From assembly GCA_905250885.1 (NCBI GenBank), contig CAJNOQ010001579.1, forward strand, positions 1 to 30,203: a stretch of DNA of 30,203 nucleotides, in the 5' to 3' direction. Source of the DNA: Didymodactylos carnosus (lineage: Eukaryota > Rotifera > Eurotatoria > Philodinida > Philodinidae). The notes under the pieces were generated by a model that worked only from the letters and a program-made list of their open reading frames with translations, was not told where the DNA came from and did no database searches. How positions within the stretch are numbered: position 1 is the first letter of the stretch; the number at the start of each line of letters is the position of its first letter. The position numbers were made by a program, and so were the translations under genes. This document shows, one piece after another, positions 1-9,613 of this stretch.

Positions 1-2432
1 ACGTCTTAATACAGATTTGAATAATGATGACAGTTAATGAACATGAAATTAGATTGATAGCCCACTTAGAGAACCACTTCAAAATATGTATGAGAAATTG
101 AAACAAGAGATGGTAGGTAGTTCAAAAGAGATTTATAACCTCAAGAGGTTCCCTCGTCAGAGAATATACAAAAATAGCTCAGAAATTCAACATTTATGTT
201 AAAGAGTAACGACCTGAACTTCAACCATATAATGTTTTCTGTACAATTTTTATTTCTAACATCCTTTTGTCTGATTAGCTATTTTAATCGTTTCATACGA
301 TTATTTTCAACATTACCTGTATGAGAAATCAGAAAAAAAATACAAAATACTTAACAACTATTCATCGAGAAATGTAATAGAATAGAAGATAAGTCATTAA
401 AAATAACATTAAAAATCTTTTTCGTGGATGAATGTTTCAGGAACTGGTTTTTGACACTTTTCAACTGGACATTTCTTAAGATCAACAAAATCGAATGATT
501 TTACCTTTCTCATTGGGGAATGGTGTAGGATGGTAATTAGAGTGAATAGAACGAGAACAATTCAATATTCAAACGAGTACCACTTGTATTCGTTCATCGC
601 CGATATCCGATTGGTGAAAGCCTGTAGGGATCTATTGAGTTTTATGATTGAATATTTTCATTGCTATTACAAATAAGTTTTACACTTAAATTTGATAGGT
701 GAGAATTTGGTTTTCGAATTATTGGAACTTCTTTTCTTAAGACAACAAGACACGATTGAAAATGCTCTTATCAAATTTCCATTGTATTGCTTTTATTCCA
801 AATTGTTATTTATCCTCGTTAACCTTATCCTTAACTCAGATAGATCACAGTTTACAAAATCCCAAAACGTTCTTTTCGACAAGATAATACAATCAGAATG
901 AAATCAGATGACTGAAAACTATTGTGAATCTTGGCTTCTTTATATGTCGTAGCATAAGAAAAAACACCGATAATTTTACGGTGGTGAAATGATATTTACC
1001 AAGAGTAAAACCTAAGACCTTTGAAACTATGAATAAAGTCTTGCATGATAAGTAGTTATGTAACGAAATTTCATAATCAAAAATGGAAGAATTGAAGAAA
1101 ATTTCTTGGGTGCAAATGACCACAGGAGAGTATGCACAACCTCAATTCATCAACATATTCAGTCAAATTTTGAAAATTATGAGAAATTATAGTGTCACTA
1201 TTCAAGTTTAAAGAGGAAAAAGACCAATAGTTACTACTGTTTCAGAGATTTGCGTCTATTGCAGACAAACACATAATGTTAGATGTGAATATTTTAATTT
1301 TGTTGATTTTAATAGCTTCCGCGTATCAAATAAGCATTTTTCAACATTTTAGACCTTCAACGTGTCTACATAATGAGCAATTCAATTTTACTTCATTACT
1401 AATGAAGTAATTAGGTTTACCCTAGTAGAGTAAACCTAATTTTCCTACGAATATTACTCACTGTGTCCGTTAATCGCCTGTGTTTTTTATATTTGTATTC
1501 TCTTTAACAACAACGTTCTGAATCACAGAAGAAAACAATATAGCCTAATTAACTTTATCACATGACTAAATTTCTAAAAAGTTAAAAAAGAGAAAAATCT
1601 TGTATGTGACTGAAGTTCATGGGCGAGCCGGGAAAATTTTTAGGAGGTGCAATAAATTTTTAGAGTATTACATACACAAACGTGCTTTCCTGCACACTTT
1701 TTGTCCATGCTAACACATTTTTCCTTCATTTAAACTGTACATAAAATTTTTCGATCAAGAATTGCTTTCTTTATTCTGAACTTCGAACACATACTCTGCT
1801 GCGAAATATAATTCTACACAGGGCAATAACTTATGCCCTTGCTATAATTTTCCAGGACGGACAATTGCCTGCTGACGGCCCGCCAATAGACGGAAGGAAG
1901 AGCAGAGCCTTCTCGCAGCCTTTTCGTCGTTACTGTGACTCCTTCTGTACGCAATCAAAATAATACATAACTTTTGAAAGAAATAAGGTGGGCACAAATT
2001 TTTCAAGGCTTTTACTTAGAACAATAGTCGCCATCTACAGACATAATATCATTGAAGTCGATGGTGCCCACTTGGGAAGGTTCTCTCGTAAGCAGCAATT
2101 TTTTTGCAAGACAGCAGTTATCAGTCTCTCATAATATTAATTCTGTTATGTTGAAAAAACTATCACACTCAGTATCCACTAGACATCTGCTGCTTAAACA
2201 AAACCGTTTTTTTTACAATGCTTTGATAAGTCAAGATTCGTGACTAGATTTTAGCAGGTTACATTTATGAATAAAACAATTTCTGAAGATCTTTAGTTTT
2301 CTGACTTTTCCACATTACAAATGCCTTAAAGTTATGAATAATCGTAATTTGATAACTTTTCAATAAGAGACGAATTTTAATTACTATTTTAGAATTCATA
2401 TATTTTAAATTCTTAAGGAACTATTGTAATTT
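1..2432. other. AT-rich non-coding stretch
   Basis: No coding exon can be supported here. The open frames are short, AT-rich and lack recognisable domains. A GC-richer tract at about 1850-1960 follows a TTTCCAG acceptor-like site and stays open for roughly 35 codons, but it resembles no known protein. Two adjacent hairpins at 1391-1441 are listed separately. Confidence 0.6.
1391..1441. repeat. Two adjacent hairpins
   Basis: CTTCATT/AATGAAG (1391-1407, 3-nt centre) is followed directly by a perfect 12-bp stem, AATTAGGTTTAC at 1409-1420 against GTAAACCTAATT at 1430-1441, with a 9-nt loop. No gene lies nearby, so a terminator or structured RNA role is not supported. It may be the remnant of a palindromic transposon end. 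Confidence 0.6.
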
Positions 2433-2786
2433 TATGAAAACTAGTCTTTTCCGACTGTTTTCAGCTAATATTAAAAAATTCAAAACTCACTGAAAATACA
2501 TCAGAGCCAGTTGGAAACTTCAAGATATGGTTAATTTTGTCCACTAAACATCATTATGGCAGCGAAAAATTTGGAAAAGTAATATTTGTTCAACCGTTTT
2601 CTAGAAGCGTTTGCAGAAAATCACAGAGTTCTCTAGATTCTTTTTATACAGATTCTTTTATACGTAGAATATAAAGCAGTTCAGATACTGTACATCCTGA
2701 AGGTCTCAACTGGCTCTGATGTATTTTCAGTGAGTTATGAAATTTTAATATTAGCTGAAAACAGCCGGAAAAGACTAGTTTTCATA
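2433..2786. mobile_element. Foldback/MITE-like element with ~93-bp inverted arms
   Basis: The left arm (2433-2526) and right arm (2695-2786) are inverted copies, beginning TATGAAAACTAGTC and ending in its complement, with only a few mismatches and a ~170-bp spacer. Both outer edges are TA, as expected for Tc1/mariner-type insertion, although the TA could also be part of the repeat. There is no transposase ORF, so it would be non-autonomous. The family is inferred only from the edges. Confidence 0.7.
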
Positions 2787-2826
2787 AACCTTAGGTGTCA
2801 CTAGGTTCTAAAATCTTTTTCTAAAA

Positions 2827-3008
2827 AACAGACATTGCTACTCAGCATAGTCGATAATCTATGTTTTCATGCATTTCTGATAGACTCAAACCTATTGATA
2901 AAGGAGTCCTTGCCCTTCGAGAAAAATATTCGGAGCGCCTCAGTCATGGTTTTTGAAGATGTCGCTTAGTTCCAGTTTTGTATATGAGACTTCGGACTAT
3001 CTATCTGT
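2827..3008. repeat. ~180-bp direct repeat, copy 1
   Basis: This segment is nearly identical to 3987-4175 in the same orientation, offset 1167 bp. The core from GATAATCTATG to GTCGCTTAGTT matches almost base for base, and divergence is concentrated at the two ends. Two same-strand copies about 1 kb apart could be short terminal repeats of a small element or two insertions of one dispersed repeat. Neither copy contains a protein motif. Confidence 0.8.
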
Positions 3009-3986
3009 GAGCCATAGCACATAAACCACGACAAGCCAAGCACAATGACTATTTCAGATTTTTTTCTAAGTAGCCTCATCTTGTAGAGCATGGTCGAAAA
3101 CCTATAATACCAAATTTGTAGACTTCCGGAACTTTCCGTTCTGTAAATATGAAATTTTTTCGACTGAAGTAAAGTTCGAGAAGTTATGCGCGTGAAAAAC
3201 GTACATTTCGTTTTTCTCATGAACGAGAAGAGATGAAACCGCGATTTTTTCAGGATAGGTAGTACTTGATGTCTACCATATAATGACATACAAATATCAC
3301 GTATAGCTTTTACTCCGTACATTACAACAAGACTGAAACGGAGCTTCATGGAGCACTTTTGTGAGCGATCGATCTCGTTATTATGAACTTACGTTGAAGT
3401 CGGACTACTTGCAGTAGATAGTGCTCTCAGTGTACTATCTGGAATCACCGTCAAAAGTTTGGGATAAGCATATTTGTTACAGAAAGTTTGCGACCAAAGT
3501 CGAAGTAAACGGTCGGCATAAGCATTCATTTTTCTGTCTTAATAAAAAACTATAAATTTTTCAAAAGAATGCCATTAGATAGCCCGCGAACTTCTCTACA
3601 AACTGAGCTGATCAGAAAATAGCGTTATAGACAGCCGGGAGATGTGTTATTTTCCTCAGAATGCTTTGGTCTGTCAGATTATATAGTTCGCAAAATTTTC
3701 TGACCAAAAACTACGGACTTGGTTTTCTAGCGTTCAGATTTTCGAGAAATGCTGCTATCAAGTTCCCTCATAAAATGACGGTATACACCTCATCTGATAG
3801 GAAAATCTTCGGCCTATTCAAAACAGTATTCAGATTGGTTCCAGCTTTGATGAAAAATCAAAAACAAAGGAGTTCTCATTATAATGACACACTGTGATGC
3901 ATATATAACACTCAAACGCTTCTTTTGCATATCTTTAACGACTGGCTCCACCAGTCTAGATTTTCTGATCAGCTTAGTTTGTAGAG

Positions 3987-4175
3987 AAAACAGACATTGC
4001 CACGAGACTCGGCATAGTTGATAATCTATGTTTTCATGCATTTCTGATAGACTCAAACCTATTGATAAAGGAGTCCTTGCCCTTCGAGAAAAATATTCGG
4101 AGCGCCTCAGTCATGGTTTTTGAAGATGTCGCTTAGTTCTAGTTTTGTATAGGAGATTTCGGACTACTTATCTAT
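3987..4175. repeat. ~180-bp direct repeat, copy 2
   Basis: Second copy of the repeat at 2827-3008. Immediately upstream, 3961-3987 is an inverted copy (one mismatch in 27 bp) of 3593-3619, with the core CTGATCAGCTTAGTTTG. This copy therefore abuts the edge of an inverted-repeat pair. This suggests nested insertions, not a simple tandem duplication. Confidence 0.8.
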
Positions 4176-4948
4176 GCAAAAAGATCAATAGGTTGCTATA
4201 TGAATTTGAGAAAATCCAAGCTCGTTTCCAAAGATCCTCTTAAAAACGACCTTCGGAAATCTTTCTGAAAATCGATTTTGCTTGTGAAAAGGAGGCTTCA
4301 GGTGTCTAGTTTCCAACACTGAAAACCTCAAGTCTCTATGTTCATTTCCCTCTGAGTTATTTAGAAAAATGGCAACCCGCATTATATTCTGAGATGGATA
4401 ATAGCAATAAGCATCGTTAATAACACTGATTAATGATTAATCTACACACTAATATACTTTTTCCTAAAATATCTGTGATGCAACTATAGCTGCAAATGAT
4501 TCACGATCGAACTATACAGGATAACGTTTTTATGGTTATCCTTGATACGACTGTGAAGCTAAGGCAGTAATGAAACAAAAGTGATTAAAACAATAAATTA
4601 ATTCTGTGCCAATTATCATTTGTCAAAGAACTATTTTGCAAAAACAAATTACAAACTAAATTGCAAATCAAAGGATAATCTCTACGCTCCAAATCAAGTA
4701 CATCATTGAAAGCATTTTCTACATTTGATATTATACGTTCTTTGAACCTTTTGAGTAGTTTTAATAACTTCACTTCTAATTTGAGCCCACTGATTTACTT
4801 CTCAATCGCTTGTTCAGGCAATTACATCAGTGAGTTAAGAATTGTTTTGTCGTCTTGCTATATTATTATTCTATTTTTTCATGTCCGGACAGTATTTTAC
4901 ACACTTTATTTAATCCATCCCTTTTTTCTCAGAATCGAACTGGACCGA
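4176..4948. other. Non-coding stretch
   Basis: No supported gene. The 141-codon plus-strand frame starting at 4706 runs into the miniature element at 4949 and has no domain, so it is treated as chance. Confidence 0.5.
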
Positions 4949-5272
4949 GTAGATATGCACAGGTATCGGTATACCGAATACCGACCTTACTATTTGGGAT
5001 TTTTTCATCTGAAATGTGATATTTTAGTGTCATGGACACCCGAAAGAAACAAGGACGCAAAACAAGAGCTTTCTTTTCAAACAAGTGTTTTTCTTTTTTT
5101 CTATCAGCACATGCTCAGAATACACAGATGAGTACTTTTTATACGTTCTGCTTGTCCAGCACGCTAAAATTCTTATTTCAAATAAAAAAATCCAAAAAAC
5201 TCCAAATTGAAAAAAGTCGGTATTTTCGGTATTAGTATTTCGGAATGAATACCGATACCGGTGTATACCTTA
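4949..5272. mobile_element. Miniature inverted-repeat element (GGTATCGGTAT family)
   Basis: The left end GATATGCACAGGTATCGGTAT (from about 4952) is an imperfect inverted copy of the right end ending GGTGTATACC (about 5270). Extra subterminal copies of CGGTATT and ATACCGA occur just inside both ends. No transposase is encoded and no clear target duplication is visible. Its ends share the GGTATCGGTATACCGGT-type sequence with the element at 24915-25210, so the two are probably diverged relatives. It ends 172 bp before the claudin-like start codon. Confidence 0.6.
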
Positions 5273-5300
5273 GCAGCAAGTAACACATGGATAATTCAAT

Positions 5301-5342
5301 CGAACTGTAATTTCTGTCCGATAACATAGATATTACAGTTCG
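5301..5342. repeat. Hairpin upstream of the claudin-like gene
   Basis: CGAACTGTAAT at 5301-5311 and ATTACAGTTCG at 5332-5342 form a perfect 11-bp stem with a 20-nt loop, about 100 bp upstream of the claudin-like ATG. A regulatory role cannot be judged from sequence. It may instead be the edge of a transposon. Confidence 0.55.
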
Positions 5343-5444
5343 TTTAATAGACAACGCAGTGAGGCGTATCTTCAAGGCTCTGTTACTTTTGTTGACGGTT
5401 AAATCAACAGAACAAACATAATCTACCCTGCAACAGGATTCATT

Positions 5445-6864
5445 ATGAATAACAACACCGCCCTAGCTTTGTGGAAAATCTTCTTAATTATTGGTCTGTT
5501 ACTCTCTTTCGTCGCTTTCATCCTCGGTATGTATAGCATGAACAGAAGACCAAATAGTGTGGCCTGTATTCTTACGAGGACAAAATGTTCACTCATCCAC
5601 CTGTGGTACACCGTGTTTTACGCAGACAGACATACAGAGCCTCTTATCGGGAAAACGATACAGCAATGTTTGCTCGATTCCGTGACTCGAGAAGGACTGT
5701 TGGCTTATGGCTGTTATATTCTTGTTTGGGCCTAATTCTGACTTGTGCAAGAATAAAACTGCAAATCTTCCTCTCGTGTATCCCTTTTCATACCATCTGT
5801 TTGTTGCATGCACTGTAAGTTGTCAAACAAGAATTCCATTTATTCATGCCAAGTGTTTAGCTGTTCTCGGAAATTATGCATAAACCAATCTGTCATACTA
5901 TTCACTTTCAGGTTGGATTGGTTTCGGTGTTCCACAATGGCAAGAACTTCGTCAAAACGGGTCAACTGATGTAGAACACTATGGTTTATGGTCATATTGT
6001 CAGACCCAGGAAGTCTCATTCAAGGTGTGCCAGCGATGGCCAACTGCCGAAAAACAATTGTATACTGATGCCCGACGACCTCAGTTTGTGCGCACCGCTG
6101 AGGGTCTTGTAACAACAGGAATGATTTTATTGACACTTGGTTTACTTGTAGCTATCGTAGCAGCATTATTGCCACGATTAGTGTTTCTAGCAACTGTTTT
6201 AGCCTTCATTGCGTTTATTCTTCTCGTTGTCGCCATACCTGTATTCGCTCGACAAGCAAATAATTTTTCTAGGCGACGTGGTGATGTCCACTACAGTCAT
6301 CGGTACGGGTTTTGGCTTTTCATACCTGTTATTATACTGGAGTTTCTGTCGTTTCTATCATGGTTATTATCAGGAGTATTTTATGAGCTGTATGGCTATG
6401 GAACAATTGCAACTCGACTCTACTACGCAGCAGCATCACCTTATTATAGTTACGGATACGCCGGTCTACAGCAGTCCCCATCTCAAATGTACTACCCACA
6501 ACGACCTCAATCTCTAATGTTCGGCCCACAACGGCTCCAATCTCAAATGTTCGGCCCACAACGGCTCCAATCTCAAATGTTCGGCCCACAACGATCCCAA
6601 TCTCTAATGTTCGGTCCACAACGATCCCAATCTCTAATCTTCAGCCCACAACGATCGCAAAGTCTAATATACGGTCTACAACAGCCGCCATCTATCATCT
6701 ACAATTCATACCAACCATCTATCGTACGTGCCACTCAGATTCGTCTTTCTACACCGCAAACNATTATTAATTTTCCTCTGAAGAACAAATGGCGTCGGAC
6801 AACTGAATATATGAAACATTTCAAAGTCCAAAATACATTTTTCTTTCATTCGTGGCCCTTATGA
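5445..6864 (+). CDS. Claudin/PMP22-like four-transmembrane protein with repeat-encoded tail
   Basis: The predicted gene has two exons, 5445-5526 and 5912-6864, joined by a phase-1 intron (GTATGT...TTTCAG, 5527-5911) that restores a continuous frame through a split glycine codon. Exon 1 encodes TM1 (residues ~10-28). Exon 2 starts with the first extracellular loop, which carries the claudin-family signature: GLW at 52-54, then Cys57 and Cys67 (C-x9-C). A basic stretch precedes TM2 (~91-112), followed by TM3 (~117-140) and TM4 (~158-180). The cytoplasmic tail is rich in Pro-Gln-Arg-Ser decapeptide repeats of the type PQRSQSLMFG. Such proteins sit in the plasma membrane at cell-cell junctions or act as membrane organisers; the exact subfamily is unclear. 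As read, the frame passes through an N at 6762 into unrelated sequence and stops at 6862-6864. The natural C-terminus is probably the alternative version ending TIFIRPI at 7135. The 385-nt intron is long for this kind of genome, so an extra exon inside it is possible. Confidence 0.8.
6481..6720 (+). repeat. Coding 30-bp minisatellite, eight units
   Basis: Eight consecutive 30-bp units start at 6481, 6511, 6541, 6571, 6601, 6631, 6661 and 6691, of the form TCTCAAATGT...CCACAACG. Each encodes ten residues, so unit gain or loss keeps frame. Central units are almost identical and the last two are diverged, as expected for array homogenisation from the middle. The repeat forms the intracellular tail of the claudin-like protein. 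Confidence 0.9.
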
Positions 6865-6905
6865 CAACAAATCTCGACCTTTATTTGAGTGAAAAATGTG
6901 CATCG
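6762..6905. repeat. Undetermined base followed by exact 143-bp copy of 10366-10508
   Basis: Base 6762 is N. From 6763 to 6905 the sequence is identical to 10366-10508, the start of the third unit in the 9614-11165 repeat array. This interrupts the claudin-like reading frame. Neighbouring array units differ clearly from one another, so perfect identity here means either a very recent copying event or an assembly error. Confidence 0.85.
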
Positions 6906-7135
6906 GCCCACAACGGCTCCAATCTCAAATGTTCGGCCCACAACGATCCCAATCTCTAATGTTCGGTCCACAACGATCCCAATCTCTAATCTTCAGCCCA
7001 CAACGATCGCAAAGTCTAATATACGGTCTACAACAGCCGCCATCTATCATCTACAATTCATACCAACCATCTATCGTACGTGCCACTCAGATTCGTCTTT
7101 CTACACCGCAAACAATATTCATTCGTCCCATCTAA
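6903..7135 (+). pseudogene. Duplicate of the claudin-like tail with the natural stop
   Basis: 6903-7113 is an exact copy of 6551-6761 (offset 352, hence a different frame). Where the first copy has N at 6762, this copy has A at 7114 and continues to a stop at 7133-7135, ending TIFIRPI. It has no start codon of its own in context, no membrane segments and no splice site. It is therefore either a duplicated fragment or the true 3' end of the gene displaced by an assembly error. The join with the inserted segment lies at the shared bases TCGGCCC. Confidence 0.75.
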
Positions 7136-7880
7136 CGCTTAATGAACTGAATTTTTTGTTTTCATAAAGTTGTTCTCTCCGTTTCGGTGCATTCAAAACT
7201 GTTTCTTATATATATTGTTCACTTCGCAATGAACCGTTGCGGGAAACATTTCTACATTGGTTTTTGGGAGAAAAAAGTGATTCGTTTCGATTCTCTGTGT
7301 ATGAAGAGATAGAATTCGAGAATTTGTGCGCTATCTAACATTTGGTTCGGGAGAGAACGTTTTGGAAAACTTATATCCTTTCCTTCCACACAAAAAATAC
7401 ATTAAAGACGGTATTTTGTCCGTTTAAGGGTATGGAAATTTTCCAAGAAGTGATGCTCTATGTTCAGTATGACAACTGTTGGTTTGCCCAAGTTTTTGCG
7501 CGTATTCAGAAGTCCATATTAAAGAATCTTGGTTGAATTCTTGAAAAGAACTGATAACCAGTTCGACTTGTTTTGAAAGAGCATATTGTCCCACCACTAC
7601 TTGAAAGATTAATCAGAACGTGTGTCAAATACAATCGTGATATCAAACGTACATGACAAAAAACCAAGATAAATGGCCTAGTTGTGTAAGACGAAAGCAA
7701 AATATCATCTATAATATCTTTGTCTTATATTTAAAACAGAATAAAATAATAACTTTTTAGTTTTTTGGATATAAAAAACGAAAAACGTTGTTTGAAAGGT
7801 TTATTGGTCTTAATAAACTCTTTTTGATAGTTTATTAATCTACGACATTTTTTTAGAGTGTATGCATCGGATTAATGAAC
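7136..7880. other. Non-coding, possibly the eroded 3' part of a Helitron-like gene
   Basis: No convincing gene. The minus-strand frames lie just downstream of the decayed Helitron-type gene but show neither the replication-initiator HUH motif nor helicase motifs. Any continuation of that element here is beyond recognition by eye. Confidence 0.45.
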
Positions 7881-9144
7881 GGTTTTTTTCCATACTGCTT
7901 TATATTGAATCCGTCTTTCCAGTTCGAAAGGAATTATCATTGATTTATCTAAGGTCTCGAAAGACATGTAACTGTTTCTTGTACATTCGCAGGGACACAA
8001 TGTAGTGAATCGTCAATATCTCGCTCCTTATAAGGTAACAGATCAACTATGTCCATAAACGGAATCACTAAAGCTAAGTGTAGTTTTTCTAAGTAATTCA
8101 GTCCTTTTAATGTGAATGGTACAGCACAAACTTCTAAGCCGTTACAAACAGCTCTTCCGTCTTAAATAACGAGTACATTTACGGCAAATTCATTGGCTAC
8201 TACATATATTTCTCTTTATTGAAAAACATTTCTGTATTTCTGTTCATTGCTCTTCTGACAAAGTATGAATTAAATAAACAGATTGATTGCACTGTACAAC
8301 TTGATTTGAAAAAATACATCTGTTACAGATAGTACAAATGAAATCTGGTCCTTCTTTTGCAATGGTTGCAAACTTCTGGTAACACTTAACGTAAAAAAGC
8401 CCTAAACTTTCTTTAATTTTGGCGTGTGACTCTTTAACTTTCGTTTTAAGAGCCGCGATTTTTTTTTTCTAACGCTACATACTTCAGTAAAACGTATATT
8501 TTATGACCAGAGTTATATCGGTTTTGCATCACAGAAAATTTCAGAAATTTCGAACAATGAGTTCTTAAAGCTTTGAGGTCTCGATTAAACGAGCTGTCAT
8601 GTAGCCAAGTGTTTCGCATATGAAGAGAGTCAAATTTACTAGACAAACGTTTCATAATCACAGCTTCTTTGACCTGTCGATTAATTTGCAGATTTGTATG
8701 ATATCGCACCATCTGTTTATTAATAACGGTCACTCAATGGGCGAGAATACCATGATACAAACTTAATTCTTTGTTAATTGAGGTCAAATGTACTCGTGCA
8801 TTAGAGTGGTACTGTAGCGGTTTTCTACTAGTGGAGGCGTTTACACAAGCTGCACGAAAACTCGCATTATTTCATTATTGCTTTTTCCGCCACTGTTTGC
8901 TGACTTGTTTAACTTTCTTACGATAGACTGCATTAGACTGGTACTTTCTTTTCCATTTCTCATTAGCAAATAATCTTCGATGTAGCCCCTCATTTTCACT
9001 TACCAAATCAATATTGAAGGTTGAACTGGTTGGTTCAGACGGTGCTGGAACTGTATACCTTTTTTCTTGTGCAGCATTTCTTCTTTCAGTATCTTTCCGC
9101 TTCTTCGTTTTCACTCTTCTAGCAACAGGTTTCTTTTTAGCCAT
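7881..9144 (-). pseudogene. Decayed Helitron-type replicase N-terminal region (DUF6570-like)
   Basis: Reading leftwards from the ATG at 9144, one frame encodes a basic start (MAKKKPVARRVKTKK) and units of the type KYxxxxxYRxxVKxxSxxW. It is broken by stops at 8875-8877, the next codon, and 8734-8736, yet resumes in the same frame to 8446. A frameshift at an A-run (plus-strand T-run near 8459-8470) leads into GPDFICTICNRC, a zinc-binding CxxC (about 8317-8345), and a second CxxC, ICRKC (about 8171-8188). After another shift comes NGL...VPFTLKGLNYLEKLHLAL, then PFMDIVDLLP and VPANVQET (8143 down to ~7972), then IIPFELERRIQYK. This order matches the region preceding the HUH replicase and helicase in animal Helitron-like proteins. 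Catalytic domains are not seen. The element is dead: multiple stops and shifts, and truncated. Confidence 0.72.
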
Positions 9145-9613
9145 GTAGGGCGTTAATAATAGACGAACCTTTTAAATATCACACATATATGGAAATATAT
9201 CCAACAAAAGTAATTATACCTCAACAAAGCCCAACGTAACTCAACAATTCCTAAACAGTACTCAACAATTTTTAAACAGTTCTTAAACAGTATTGAACGA
9301 TTCTTATACAGTGTCAGACAATGATAGTGATTAACAATGCTCCCATACGTTTCACGTTTCACTTTAATGCCTAAATGTTTGCGAATGCTAAACAATGTAT
9401 TAATAAAGCTCGAAGATGCTTGATTATAACATAATTAAGACTGAATCCTATTCGTGTTAACAGTCATCATACTTTAACGTATTATGTATTTACACACCAG
9501 CAAGTAACCCGTATAATGTGATGATTAACTACAAGAAAAACTACTGTAGGATCGTAAGTGTTGACAGAGACTAAAATCTCTCTGCGTTAGATATCTAAAA
9601 TAGAACAAACAAT
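9145..9613. other. Non-coding stretch with degenerate ~21-bp repeats
   Basis: 9219-9320 holds about five imperfect copies of a ~21-bp motif resembling CTCAACAATTYYTAAACAGT. It lies just upstream of the Helitron-type start codon and could be the element's 5' flank. No gene is seen. Confidence 0.5.

Noticed and set aside
1850..1960. GC-richer exon-like tract after TTTCCAG
   Set aside because: It is short, has no protein similarity and no partner exon could be identified.
2966..3349. 127-codon minus-strand ORF
   Set aside because: It overlaps the direct repeat and has no recognisable domain; no splice sites or promoter support it.
4706..5131. 141-codon plus-strand ORF
   Set aside because: It overlaps the miniature element at 4949-5272, lacks a domain and is F/L/I/S-rich like translated AT-rich noise.
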